A stretch of 64,000 bases of DNA from Neomonachus schauinslandi (lineage: Eukaryota; Chordata; Mammalia; Carnivora; Phocidae). A program made the position numbers and the translations under genes. Below, one piece after another: positions 22,011 to 32,995 of the stretch. The stretch's first letter is position 1. Every line of letters starts with the position of its first letter. The notes below the pieces were generated by a model. That model ran no database searches and was not told where the DNA came from. It saw only the letters and a list, made by a program, of their open reading frames with translations. The stretch spans positions 182,935,847 to 182,999,846 of the forward strand of contig NC_058404.1 of the NCBI RefSeq assembly GCF_002201575.2, read 5' to 3'.

Positions 22011-23683
22011 CCAAGCTACTCATGCTGTTTGACAAGGTCCAAGTATGGGGGACAATCCGGAAAACAGGAGACTCCACAGCTGGCTCCTGCTATTCTCTTT
22101 CATTTTGTTTATGGCAATCTTTATAACTGTGGGAATATTTCTGGGGTTTCATGATAAAGTGACTACTCATCTTAGTTACGCCTACCTAAGCAATCATAAT
22201 GAAACTAATTCCACGAAGAATTAGTTTCTATAGAACAAAATAACAAGACGGTCACGCTCTGTCTAGCACCTTTCTCTTTGCGTACTGTTTTTTAGTTTTA
22301 GCGAAAGTCAATAAGCGGAAATCAATAAAGGTCATGTTAATCATTACAAAGGAAAAATGAAAGAAGGCTATGGCTGTAATCCAGAAAATGATCTAAGATT
22401 TGGAAAAACAAAAATATCCTAACATATAAATAAAGTTCCTCCGAGGCTGTCAGGAGGAGATGCTTGCAACCTGATCCTGTGTCTGTGTCTCCTCATTCGC
22501 TGACGCTGTCCTTTCCTACGAGAGACCCACCCCGGCTGGAGCTGGACTCGGGCAAACTCTGATAATACGAATGGTGTAAGAGGGAGAAGAAAGAGAGTCA
22601 TAAATAATAGCTGGCTTTCCTGAGGAGTTCGAGCATTAGTGCCTTAGACAAGAAGAGGAGCTCCCTAGATGGAGCTCTGGGATGGAGGGGAAGCAAGGAG
22701 GGGTGGGTAAGCAGCTTGTGGAGGCTTGTGGGAAACCAGGAGGTGCTGGTGCTCAGAAGACTCCCTGGAAGCACTGAGGCCCTGCCGAGGTCATGGACCA
22801 TGATCTCTGATGTGCCCATCGGGGGAAAGTGGGGATCCTGGTGTGAGGATAGGACAGCTTAAATCAAGGGCTGGTTTCTACAAGGGAGGGAGCTGCAAGT
22901 CTCTTAGCAGGTGAGGAAGGAGGGTTAGCAAGAGGGTGGAGGCTGGAGCATGACCTTCGTTGTCAGCGCTGTCCTGAAGGCCTGCCTGCTCTTTGGGACA
23001 GAAGGAGAGCCAGAAAGAGGATTCCCATGGAGGGAGGATGACTGGTCATCCTTGGCATAGACAAGGTGTTTCTCAGCTCTTTCCCTCACACTCAACCTGG
23101 GAAGGTTGTCAGCACACTAGCTGAGGTGTGGAGAGCCAAAGTGACTCCCTCTAAGCTTACACATCCAAGGAATAATATCAGCTCAGAGTGCTTGGGCTGA
23201 AAGAGTATGGTAAAGGCCAGAGAGGTCTCACAGGCAAGACCTAGACCTTGTGAGTCCCAGGCCTCTATAATCAGGAATCAGAGGTCCAGTCCTTGGGTTT
23301 GAACCTGGAGGGTCATGAATGACCCAGAAAATTCCCCTGGAAGGGGTTTGGTGGGATGGTGCTGCATTCCAGCCTCTGTGAGCAACTTGAGGAATTTGCC
23401 TCCCTATTCTTGGCTCCTTTGACCACTGAGGCAGCCTCAGCTAAGGAGCAGCTGCTGAGAGAGGCCTTCTCCTCTAGTTACGGCCATCCCCCTTCACCTT
23501 CCACACTCTGGGCAGGCTTATCTCCTGGGCCTCACACCAAGCCTTCATCCCTTCATTTCAGGGTTGTCTTCATTTATCCTTGTGCCTAGAGAGGACTTAG
23601 AGTTCAGCTGGTGAGTGTGAGCCTGCATCCTCTGCCCCTCTGGAGGGGGATGATGCAGGGTGACCTCATCCTCCCTCCCCGGC
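22011..23683. other. Mostly unrecognised sequence
   Basis: Unique-looking DNA. A block at about 23390-23600 is weakly L2-like. No exon or RNA gene is supported. Confidence 0.5.
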
Positions 23684-23697
23684 CCAGCAGATGGCAG
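23684..23697 (+). promoter_or_regulatory. CTCF-like core motif
   Basis: CCAGCAGATGGCAG matches the CTCF core CCASYAGRKGGCRS at all 14 positions. It lies in a CT-rich, repeat-poor stretch. Occupancy cannot be known from sequence. Its orientation faces the minus-strand motif at 34,044. Confidence 0.5.
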
Positions 23698-24159
23698 TGA
23701 GGGCCAGTCAAACCAAAGATGCTGGCTATGTGGAACTGAGGCAGGGGCCCTGCTCAGCCCCTGACCCCAGGACTATAAGCATTTCACAGATTACTTCTTT
23801 GAGATAAAGCTCTGAAAGGTTAGTTGATATGCAAATATAGAAATATAGGAATATTTAAATACCATTCTATGTAGATGGAGATAGATTTGAATACTGGCTC
23901 TCCTATTTCTTCCATATGCAACAACCTTGAGAAAGTTAGCATGAGTGACCATTACTGATTATATTTAGACTTAACGTAGGAGGAATTGTGAGTTCTAGAT
24001 TGTGTTTAAAGGGATTTCATTTGGCAAGGTATGATGCCAGGCTTGGAGCTGGTGGCCCAGGGATTGGTGTGTATATGTTGGTTTGCTTAGGGGTAGTTAT
24101 TTTTATGTGACAATGGAAGAAAAAAGTTTTGTGTACAAGTATCTGAAGAAGAAAGGAGA
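23698..24159. other. No recognised gene
   Basis: Unrecognised sequence, with AT-rich patches at about 23830-23870. Confidence 0.5.
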
Positions 24160-24699
24160 ACAGTGCAGGTGTTAGGACCTTTTGTGTTGCCAAAAAGCAA
24201 AGACTAATTAAAGTGAGCTTCAGCAGCTATTAGGAGTTGATTGCATGGATTCCAAGGTGTCCCCTGAAGTCCAAGGTCAGGTCAGGGATGCAGCAGAACT
24301 TCAGGAAAGATCTAGAACCAGAAACTACATGAGAAGTTGCTAAGATTCTGTCTCTTCTCTCTGCTCCTCTCTATGCATCTGTTCCAATCTGATCCTCTGT
24401 AAACCAGCATTCTTGGTGTCTCCATCCACATGATGAAACACAGGTTACTCACAGCTCCTGGATTTTCTTATTAGAGGCTTAGCCCCACAAGCTCCAGTTT
24501 AGAAACCACAATGAAGAAAAAGTATGGAGCTTTTGAGTTGGTGAACACATGGAGGTTTGGGGAGAGTGGTGCACTCAGAGAGAGCATAGAAGCTGTGCAC
24601 CCTTTCTTCATACCTTTTGCCTAATGCATCTCTTCCATCTGACTCTGAGTTATATCTTTTTATAATAAACCAGTAATCTAAAGTTAAAAAAAAAAAAAA
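24160..24699 (+). mobile_element. Ancient repeat 3' end with poly(A)
   Basis: A block with GTTGGTGAACACATGGAGGT, TTTTGCCTAATGCATCTCTT and CCATCTGACTCTGAGTTATA ends in AATAAA (24664-24669), 17 bases, then A13. The AATAAA-plus-A-run structure suggests reverse transcription of a polyadenylated transcript. I see no clear target-site duplication, and I cannot name the family. Confidence 0.5.
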
Positions 24700-25465
24700 G
24701 CAAGAGAGAGAGCATCTTTCTCTCCAGGTCTCAGGGATCAGTCCCAGGGAAGGGGCCTGGTGTGTCCTGCTTCAGTCCCATGTCACTACTACCCACTGCT
24801 GTCAGGGAGAGAGGGAGTTCTGACTGACCAGGCCTGGGTTGTGGGTCTCTTCCTGTGGGCTGAGTCATTGGCTCTATTAGCAGAAGAAAGGAAATGGGGA
24901 AACTTGTTGAAAATAGAAAAAAGGAAACATAAACACCACATCCACTATAGGGTGACCCTTCCCTGCTTCTTCCACCGCCCACAGACCTAGCCCAGCTCTG
25001 ATGTCCAAGGTCAGGGCAGCTACTGCAAAGGACAGTTTCATGCAGAGGACAAGTATTTTCCCATAGAGCCCGGGAAAGTGGTGAAGTCTCAAGAAGGAAG
25101 CTAGAGCTGAAAAATATAAGTGAGCTTATGCTTGAACTTACGTGGGAACCACCAGACATAACCATGCAGAACACTCTGGGTGGAGCTGAACTCTTGCATG
25201 AGGATCATAGTCATGGCATTAATATTATTAAGCCACAAACTCATTAGGCCTAGGAACACTAGGGTATTGTACAGATGAACAATCCATTTATAAGAGAACA
25301 TACAAGTTTCTTCCAAAGTTTTTACCATAATAGATAACTCTGCAGTCAGTCTCCTTGTGTAGTTAGATCTTCACACGTATTCTTGACTTATCACTACTAT
25401 TTGTGAAAGTCATAAGTGAGAAAAGCCAGAACAACAAGCAGTGGATAATAAAGTCTCTGGAAGGG
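24700..25465. other. No recognised gene
   Basis: Unique-looking sequence. The minus-strand frame at 24731-25174 (147 residues) has no recognisable domain. Confidence 0.5.
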
Positions 25466-25469
25466 GAAG

Positions 25470-25930
25470 CAAGTCTTAGCCAGAACTCTTTGGGTTGCAA
25501 GCAACAGAAACTCAAGGCAAGCCAGTTTCAGCAAAAAGAATATTTATTAACTCCAGAAACTGGGAGCTCCTGAAATGGAATTGATTTCAGGCATGACTGG
25601 ATGCTGAGACTCAATATTATTCTCTGTGTGTGTGTCTCTGTGTCCATGTCTCATTATGTCTTTCTTGGGATTTTGAGCTCATTCCTATTGCAGAAGATAA
25701 ACTTCCTTCATGTGGCTTTGACGGGGGAGGGGCTGTGGAGGGGAGGGGGTGAGTATAATCACAGACAGGTTCAGCTTTGCATCATCCAATCTCAGTAACA
25801 GATAAGCTCCTTTCTCCTAATGCCAGACATGAAATTCCAGAAGAGTTTGATTAACCTTACTAGGGTGATATTCCCACCCCATGAACACATCACTGGATTC
25901 CTGGTCAGAGGAAGTGGGTCTTATGATCAG
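25470..25930 (+). mobile_element. Ancient interspersed repeat, name uncertain
   Basis: GGGTTGCAAGCAACAGAAAC, then AGAATATTTATTAACTCC and CAGGCATGACTGGATGCTGA. Same family as the copies at 17.6 and 27.1 kb. Confidence 0.5.
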
Positions 25931-26374
25931 TAGCCCCAACAGACCCATGTGGAATGGAGGAGGATCAATTGCCAAAGGGAAGAGGACTATTACCAGAATA
26001 AATAAGTAAGGGTTGTTGGCAATTCAAAAGAAAAGATATGCAAAAATTGAGTTCTGTAGGCTGGCCATCAGTGTGTCCTGCTGCGAGGGACTCAGGGCAG
26101 GGACAAATAGGAAGTTCTCTCCCTAAAAACAGAAATGAAACCTACTTCTGCGCATCATGACACACAATGTAAACCACACTAAGGTGTGGCCTCTAGGGGG
26201 TGTTTATAGGGATATGTTTTTGCCCTCTGGTCAGTGTAAATACAGTGAAGGACCTATCCCTTATTTGAAAGATGATATGATTTTCATGAGAATATCATTT
26301 CCTCCCCACCCAAAACCATTCCATGGCTCTTGATTTCCTACAAAATCCAAATCGAACTCTACCGTAATGTGCAA
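25931..26374. other. No recognised gene
   Basis: Unrecognised sequence with no supported feature. Confidence 0.5.
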
Positions 26375-26735
26375 TTGCATTATGATGCCAAGGGAAGAGC
26401 TTGAGCTCTGGGGTCAGGCAGACCAGTTCGGATTGCGCTGGATGCTGGAAGTCCAAGGCAAGTGACCTTAAACTTTATGAAGGGAAAGCTAGCAGTGTGG
26501 TATTAGGTTAGGGTCCTGGTTCCTGAAGTCACCCTATCTCCACCACTTCCCGGCCACATGTTCTTGGGCACATTATTTAACTTCTCTGTTACCTCAATTT
26601 CCTCACCCATAAAATGGCAACGGTGATAAGCCTTACTTCAAAAGCTTGTCCAACTGATTTAAATGAGACAATACATGTCAAATGCTTAGAACAGTGTCTG
26701 GCACACCATAAGCACTCAATAAATGTTGGTTATTA
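26375..26735 (+). mobile_element. MIR SINE relic (one or two copies)
   Basis: The main copy runs from about 26495: CTCCACCACTTCCCGGCCAC, then ACTTCTCTGTTACCTCAATT, CCCATAAAATGGCAACGGTG and the end CTGGCACACCATAAGCACTC AATAAATG. The part at 26375-26470 (AGCTCTGGGGTCAGGCAGAC) looks like the start of a second copy. Confidence 0.9.
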
Positions 26736-26872
26736 ATAATAATAATATATAATAACAATTTATATAATAATACAATTATATATTATAATATGTATATATA
26801 TACAATATGTATATATATACAATTAATATTACAATGTAATAATTACATCATTATTATTATTATTATTATTGC
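26733..26872. repeat. AT-rich block with complementary triplet arrays
   Basis: AAT triplets at 26733-26747 face ATT triplets at 26849-26871. In between, the 18-bp unit AATATGTATATATATACA appears twice in tandem. It lies directly after the AT-rich tail of the preceding MIR. Confidence 0.85.
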
Positions 26873-26944
26873 TCTTATCTTTAAATTCTCATGACCTATC
26901 GGAGTCCCTATCCCAGAATGAAATGTTTGTTGACTCAACCAGTG

Positions 26945-27085
26945 TGCCTCCACTGTCCATAACCTCATTTTCCTAATGTATAAGATGAGAATAGTATTCA
27001 TCTGTTATAACGATTCAATGAGATGATGTATGTAAAGCCTCTGGCACAATGCCTGCCCTACGACAAGCAGTTTATGTTGGCTCCT
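26945..27085 (+). mobile_element. MIR SINE 3' half
   Basis: TAACCTCATTTTCCTAATGT, then GATGATGTATGTAAAGCCTC and CTGGCACAATGCCTGCCCTA, follow the MIR 3' half. Confidence 0.75.
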
Positions 27086-27134
27086 TTTCCTGCTTTCCCT
27101 TCCCCTGCCCCTGGCACTCAAGGTCCACCATAAT

Positions 27135-27390
27135 TGTATGGGTCACGTCTCTTTGAGTTACAAAGTGCCGAGATCCAATTTAAATTGGCTTGTACTAATA
27201 AAGGAAAGATATTGGATCAAGAAAGAGAAAAGCCAAAGGTAGAGCTGGATCCAGGGACTCAGATCCAGAAACTGGAATGACATCATCAGGACTCGGTCTC
27301 CTTCTTGCAACTATTTTTCTCCTTTAATGTTGACTTCACCTCAGACAGGATTTCTCTCTCTAGTGGCCTCCAGCTGCTCTGGATCTTCAC
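27135..27390 (+). mobile_element. Ancient interspersed repeat, name uncertain
   Basis: A segment with GAGCTGGATCCAGGGACTCA and GACATCATCAGGACTCGGTC belongs to the family seen at 17.6 and 25.5 kb. Confidence 0.45.
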
Positions 27391-27394
27391 CTCT

Positions 27395-27545
27395 ATGCAC
27401 CTCAGTGTTCTTATCTGTAAAAAGGGGGATAATTAATAATAGATAATTAAATAATATATTGGTTATTATGCATAAGGTGTGTACAGTACTGCCTAGCACA
27501 TAGTAAGCTTTGGTATGTATTATTCTCATTGTTGCTGTTATTCTT
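27395..27545 (+). mobile_element. MIR SINE 3' half
   Basis: GCACCTCAGTGTTCTTATCT GTAAAAAGGG, then ACTGCCTAGCACATAGTAAG, follow MIR with an AT-rich expansion in the middle. Confidence 0.8.
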
Positions 27546-27643
27546 TAGCAATTCCAGAGGAAAAGGAGCTTCTCCTTCTACTTCTGGAAAACTTCAAGAA
27601 TGAGTCTTATTGGATCAACTCAGCTCTCCCACCCTTCTTCGAG

Positions 27644-27734
27644 CCAGCCAGACTTGGGATCAGCCTTTATTCTATCAGAATAATAATCTGATTATTCAGG
27701 TCTGGAGTTCCAGCCAGACTTGGGATCAGCCTTT
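27644..27734 (+). repeat. 25-bp direct repeat, spaced by 66
   Basis: The 25 bases starting CCAGCCAGACTTGGGATCAG are identical at 27644-27668 and 27710-27734, separated by 41 other bases. Possibly a partial tandem duplication of 66 bp. Confidence 0.9.
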
Positions 27735-27989
27735 CTTTTACATGGACTAAGAATTGGGGAGACGGGTCTCCCTAAAAAAAGTCATGGCACTACTAATGGA
27801 AGAAAGTGGACCCTGGACAGATGGGAACAGCCGGTGTCCCAGTGGTTAACCCTGGCTCCAGAGTTGGAATTGCTGTGTTTTCCACGTCTGCCCCAACCAT
27901 CTGTGAGAACCCAGACGTGTTACCTAATCTCCCAAAGCCAAAGCCTCAGTTCTCCCACTTGTAGAAATGGGACACTACTTCTTCACAGG

Positions 27990-28960
27990 TGTTTGCTTTT
28001 CAGCTTTTTATTGCAGAAATTTTCAAGGATATTCCAAAGTAGACACGATAGTAAAACGAACCCCAAACACCCATCACCCAGCTGTAATAACTATCAACAC
28101 ATGGCTGATCTTTTTTGATCTGTATCCCCCACTTACTTTCTCCACTCCCTGCTCTTGGAATATTTTGAAGCATATTGCAGATATCATATCATTCCACCCA
28201 TAAATGTTTCAGTATGTATCTCTGAAAAATAGGGACTCTCTTTTTTCCTTATATAAACCACTATACCATCATCACACCTAAAAATATTAACAATATTTTC
28301 TTTTTTTCATTTTAAGATTTTATTTATTTATTTGATAAAGAGAGAGAGAATGAACACACATACGAGTTGCAGGGAGGGGCAGAGTGAGAGAAGTAGACTC
28401 GCTGATGAGCAGGGAGCCCGATGTGGGATTAAATCCCAGGACCCTGGGATCATGACCAGAGCCAAAGGCAGACACTTCACCGACTGAGCCACCCAGGCAC
28501 CCCAACAATATTTTCTTAATATCATTCAAAAGTTCAGAGTTTAAATTTCCCTTATTGTCTCTGGGATTGTTTTTCCCTCTTGAAATCATTTGCATCAGGA
28601 TCAAAGCAAGGTCTACACATGGCATTTGGTTTCCAGACTCTTAAATCTGGTTTAATCCCTAGGTTCCTACAACTATCAACACAAACTCAATCTTATTTAA
28701 TCTGTATCTGCTCCCTATCCCCTGCCCACCTATCCCCTCTTCTGGAGTACTTTGAAGTAAATTCTAGACACCAGCATCATAAATTGCATCTCTGAATATT
28801 TCAGTCTGTAGCGCTAAGACTCTTACTCTCTCCTTTTAAAACACAACCACAATACCATTAGTGTACCAAAATAATAGTAATAGTAATAATTTAATATCAT
28901 CAGAGATTATCCAGCCATTGTTCAAATCTCTCTAATTGCTTTTTTGAACAGTTGATTTTT
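27990..28960. mobile_element. Old L1-type 3' region, split by a Can-SINE
   Basis: Two stretches read as one old L1 3'-type region: CACCCATCACCCAGCTGTAA, then ATTTTGAAGCATATTGCAGA, CACCTAAAAATATTAACAAT, and on the far side of the SINE TTCAAATCTCTCTAATTGCT and TTTCATTTGGTTGACTTGTC. The sequence partly repeats itself (TACTTTGAAGTAAATTC at 28748), so two tandem copies may be present. Orientation not decided. Confidence 0.6.
28303..28503 (-). mobile_element. Can-SINE, full length
   Basis: Minus-strand element, head complement ACTGAGCCACCCAGGCACCC at its right end, tail AT-rich at its left. Target-site duplication AACAATATTTTCTT at 28289-28302 and 28504-28517, 14 of 14. Several changes in the body suggest it is older than the copies at 42 and 48 kb. 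Confidence 0.97.
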
Positions 28961-29164
28961 TCTAAATCAGGATGCAAACAAGCACAATCATTTCATTTGG
29001 TTGACTTGTCTGTTAAGTCTCTTTCCCTCTTTTGGTTCCCTTCCTTTTCTTTTCTTCCCTTTCCATTTTATTTGTTGAAGAGGCTAGGTCATTCATCTTG
29101 TGGTTTTTCCCATTTGGGATTTTGCTAATTGTGTTACTGTGATGCCCCTTAAAGCATGGGGTGA

Positions 29165-29385
29165 GAAGCCTCTAGGCTCTGGCACCACACAGCACTGGGA
29201 GGAAATCTAACCCTGCAACTAACTTCCTGGGTGACTGGGGGAAATTCCTTGATTTTTCCAAGCCTCAATTTTTTTCAACCTAAAAGAAGAGGATACGTTA
29301 CTCTTAAATATATTGGGAAGATTAATTAAATAATGCATGCTAGGAATTGAGTACCCTGCCTGCTACAGAGTGAGGGCTAAATTAA
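29165..29385 (+). mobile_element. MIR SINE relic
   Basis: CTCTAGGCTCTGGCACCACA, then CTAACTTCCTGGGTGACTGG, CCAAGCCTCAATTTTTTTCA and GGGAAGATTAATTAAATAAT, follow MIR on the plus strand. Confidence 0.85.
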
Positions 29386-29399
29386 TTTTTTTCCTTAAA

Positions 29400-29845
29400 A
29401 AGAGCTGTTGATGGGAGCAATCCAAGTGTTCGCTAATAGATGAATGGATAAACAAAACGTGGTCTCTATAGTATCATGGAATATTATTTAGCCCTAAAAA
29501 GGAAGGAAATTTTGACACAGGCTACATTATGCTAAGTGAAATAAGCCAGTCACAAAAAGATAAATATTGTATGATTCGTCCTATATGAGGTACCAAGAGT
29601 AGTCAACTGCATAGAAACAAAAAGCAGAGTGGTGGTTGCCAAGGCTGCAGGGAGAGGGGAGGGGGGTTAGTGTTTAACAGGTACAGAGTTTCAGCTGGGG
29701 GAGATGAAGTTCTGGACATGGATGGTGGTAATGGTTGCAGAGCAATGTGAATGTACTTAATGCCACTAAAATATACACTTAAAAATGGTTAAAATGGTAA
29801 ATTTTGTTACATATATTTTACCACAGTTAAAAAATATTTATAGCT
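29400..29845 (+). mobile_element. Old L1 LINE 3' end
   Basis: GATGAATGGATAAACAAAAC, then ATCATGGAATATTATTTAGC, GTGAAATAAGCCAGTCACAA, GGTGGTTGCCAAGGCTGCAG and the terminal ACTTAAAAATGGTTAAAATG are the classic 3' region of old mammalian L1 (L1MA/L1MB type). Confidence 0.9.
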
Positions 29846-30194
29846 ATTAAGTCAGTTCATGTTGTAGAGAACAATTGCCTCCAGCCGCACCACTGCCTTT
29901 CATTTCCTGTGTCTTGGAGACTGGTGCTATGCTTCACATGATGGGCTATGATCACAGCAGAAAATGAACGTAACCGATCTGAAACCCTGGCCCCCATCCT
30001 TGAATCCACAAACGTTCACTAAGCATCAGCTCTGAGCCAAGCCTGGCTGAGGTCCATGGTTCAGGTGCAGAGGACAAAGGGGGAATGCAAAGAAGGCTGA
30101 TGCACCATCCCTGGTCTTCGAGACCGGTAATTCTCATCAAAGTGAGGAAATGCGCAATAACAACACAAACTAGCACAGGACAAGTGCCTCCAGA

Positions 30195-30426
30195 TAGTAA
30201 ACGGGAATGACTCTACGGGAAGAATGCCGAGGATTGTCAGCAGTCCCCAGAGGCTAGGAGAGGGACATGAGATGGATCCTCCCTCAGAGCCTCCAGAAGG
30301 ACCCAACTCCGCTGATACCATGATCTCAGACTTCTGTCTCCTGAACTATGAGAGAATACATTTCTGTTGTCTTAAGTCATTAAATCTGTGCTGCCTCGTT
30401 ATAGCAGCCTCGGGAAACTAATACAC
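30195..30426 (+). mobile_element. MLT1-type LTR, 3' part
   Basis: CATGATCTCAGACTTCTGTC, TATGAGAGAATACATTTCTG and CTCGGGAAACTAATACACA are the 3' part of an MLT1-type solitary LTR. The 5' part is missing or not recognisable. Confidence 0.75.
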
Positions 30427-30454
30427 ACTGCACGCTACATTGTGTTTTATGTGT

Positions 30455-30780
30455 AGCCTGTCTTTGTCTGGTGAGGCTGTTCTAACAAAAATACCAGAGA
30501 CTGTCGGGGCTTACAAGCAGCTCTGGATGCTGGAAGTCCAAGATCAGCATGCCAGGTTCTGGCAAAGGCCTTCTTCTTGGTTGTAGCCTGCCAACCTTGT
30601 TATAACCTCACCTGGCAGAAGGAGTGAGGGAGCTCTGTGGGATCCCATTCATGAGGGATCAACCTGTGTGAGCTAAACACTTCCCAAAGGCCCCACCTCC
30701 TGATACCATACATGGGGTATTAGGATTTCAACATGCAAATTTGGTGGGACACACACATTCAAACCATGGCACAGCCCCAA
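30455..30780 (-). mobile_element. MLT1-type LTR
   Basis: The plus strand reads AAAATACCAGAGACTGTCGG, GGATGCTGGAAGTCCAAGAT, GGCCCCACCTCCTGATACCA and ATTAGGATTTCAACATGCAA, the complement of MLT1. It lies tail-to-tail with the plus-strand copy just before it. Confidence 0.85.
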
Positions 30781-31045
30781 TGTCAATAACCTAGCAGTGC
30801 CCAGCATACAGTAGGCACTCAGTAGGCATTAAATGAATGGACAAACATACTTAGAGCATGTGTGGAGATGGAGAAAGGTCAGGTTGGAAAGGCAGGCCCT
30901 GAGGGCTGACTGGGAGGACACTGATCCCATTCCAAATGTGGCGTTTGGCCTTTTCCCTGTGGGTCATGGGCTGTCATTGCAGGGTTTCAATTCAGGAGCA
31001 ACATGATGGAAATGGTGCTTTAGGAAAATGAATCTGCTCTCATTA
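30781..31045. mobile_element. L2 LINE fragments
   Basis: A short plus-strand end (AGCATACAGTAGGCACTCAG, up to 30855) is followed by minus-strand L2-like sequence at about 30870-31045, with CAGGGTTTCAATTCAGGAGC AACATGATGG. Confidence 0.55.
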
Positions 31046-31582
31046 GCATTGACTCTAGACCTACTGAGACAACAAGGCATAGATAAATGGTCCACATCCA
31101 TCCTTGGAAATACAAGCAGTTGCCCAAATGAACCACACTCTGTCTACACTGGCTGAGCCAATGAATTAGTTCAAATCTTCTGGTTGGAGAAGTCCCAAGA
31201 GCTTTTAATTACAAAATGCAATCATTTACAAAGACACAATGGGGCATTACGGTAATCACTCAATGAAATCCTATAAAGCTGCCAAATATCTGTCCTCCCA
31301 CCAAGACCTTGGACCTGGGAGCCTGCTGCTCCCACCCACCAGCTTTGCCCTTGGGGCAAGGATTCCCTGCATCTCCCTGGCTGGTTCCAGACCTGGAGTC
31401 ACTTCTCACACACTCTTGGCTCTAACTCCATCTCAGGTTCTGTCTGTGGCCTTCTCTGGCTGTCTGCAACAGATTTGAGGCCCTTCTCACCCAAGCTTCA
31501 GGCCCATGGAATCAACGCATGCTCCCAGCCGTAAGTGAAAAGTGACTCCCTACCCCATGGGTCAGGCTTCCTGCTCGGGACT
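31046..31582. other. No recognised gene
   Basis: Unrecognised sequence. A 79-residue plus-strand frame at 31239-31478 has no recognisable domain. Confidence 0.5.
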
Positions 31583-31755
31583 TAAGAGAAGCCGCACGGT
31601 GCGATGACCTAGCCCAGGCTTGAGTTCAACCCTGGCTCAGCCACTGAGAGGTTTTTTAAGTCCTGTCGACCTCAGCTTCCTCAGCGGATCACAATGCCCC
31701 ACTCACAGAGCCGCGGTGGGTGTCAGGAGGGGTTCAACCCATGAGATGAGATGCA
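31583..31755 (+). mobile_element. MIR SINE relic
   Basis: GAGTTCAACCCTGGCTCAGC CACTGAGAGG and CGACCTCAGCTTCCTCAGC follow the MIR middle part, diverged. Confidence 0.65.
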
Positions 31756-32165
31756 GACTCTACCCTTACAGAACTTACAAAGTCACAGAAGAATAGAACC
31801 AAGTTATTTTCACTTGTGAAGAGGTCAAATTGAGTCAAGCGCATTTTACCAAGTGCCTTTGGTCCAAATCTCATTGACAAATCCTTCAAAGTAATCCTGC
31901 TTTTAAGCTGACCCTAAAGGTGCCACCCTGGATTTCAGTCTACTCTCACGCAGCAGTTACACACAGCCCTCTGATTTTGTTCCTGAAATATCGTCTTTCC
32001 TTAATTAAACACATATCCCCCACTCCAGCCATCCCAAGTGAAAGTGGATAGAGGATCGGCATTGTCTCAGGCTTCCTTGGACAAATGAGATGTGGTGGGC
32101 ACACCCCATGGGAACATGTGCAACAAACTGCATGCGCAGTTTGCATGCACAGGTCCTTAAAAAAC
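31756..32165. other. No recognised gene
   Basis: Unrecognised. A CATGCGCAGTTTGCATGCAC near-palindromic stretch lies at about 32131-32150. Confidence 0.5.
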
Positions 32166-32169
32166 ATTA

Positions 32170-32395
32170 TATGAGACTGAACCCTTACTCTGTGCGAGGC
32201 AGCATTCTAAGTACTTGACATGGACTAACTCACTCAGTCCTTACAAATCCCAGAAAGTATACAGACATCCTTGTTATCCCCAATGCACAGAGGCACGGAG
32301 AAGTTCAGTACATTGTCCACATTATATAGCTAGTAAATGGAGCTGAGATGTGAAGCAGGAAGTCTACGCTTCACCTTAATATGGTACTAAATATG
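32170..32395 (-). mobile_element. MIR SINE relic with CA tract behind
   Basis: CCTTACTCTGTGCGAGGCAG, AACTCACTCAGTCCTTACAA and TATATAGCTAGTAAATGGAG give a minus-strand MIR. A CA/CG dinucleotide tract follows at 32396-32421. Confidence 0.8.
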
Positions 32396-32459
32396 CACAC
32401 ACATGCGCACACACACACACCCCAAGGTCTTCAGCATATCACCATCTGCCCACAAACTG

Positions 32460-32995
32460 CCAGTTTGTCCTCAATCCATCTTAGCCCTTCCCTGAGCTCT
32501 CTGTATCACAGGGAATGACAATTTCTAGGTTCCTTTGCCTCCAGCTTCCAGGTCAGTTCAGACAATAGGAAACTCTGATAGAAGATTGGCGGGGGGGCGG
32601 GGGGGGTGCGGAGGAGTGGAGGGCGGAGGAAGGGAGAGCCAGGGTGTTCCCCTCTGTTTCCTGTGGTATCTCCCACAGCCCCTGTGCCTTTTCTGTGGTT
32701 CCAGCTCCTCCAGATGATCCCTCCTCCATTGTTTCACATCCTCCAGGCAGTCCCCACTCGGAGCCCAGCCAAAAGCCCAAGCTGCCAACCGCTAACATCA
32801 TTCATGCTTTTGTCCTGCCAGCCCAAACCTGGCAGCAGTGGTTTCCTGTGGTGGATAATCCCTGGGTCCCCTCATCCCCATGTTTATCTTCTCTTTCTCT
32901 CATCACTGGTCAAATCAATTCCCTGTATTAAATTCCCTCTGTGTGAAAGACCTAGAGTGGTTTCTGATTTTCCTCTTAGATGCTAATAAATCATT
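32460..32995 (+). mobile_element. Ancient repeat, name uncertain, with G-rich core
   Basis: The end TGTATTAAATTCCCTCTGTG then CCTAGAGTGGTTTCTGATTT belongs to a common old repeat. An unusually G-rich stretch (32589-32614, runs of 7 and 8 G) lies inside and could form a G-quadruplex. Confidence 0.45.
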
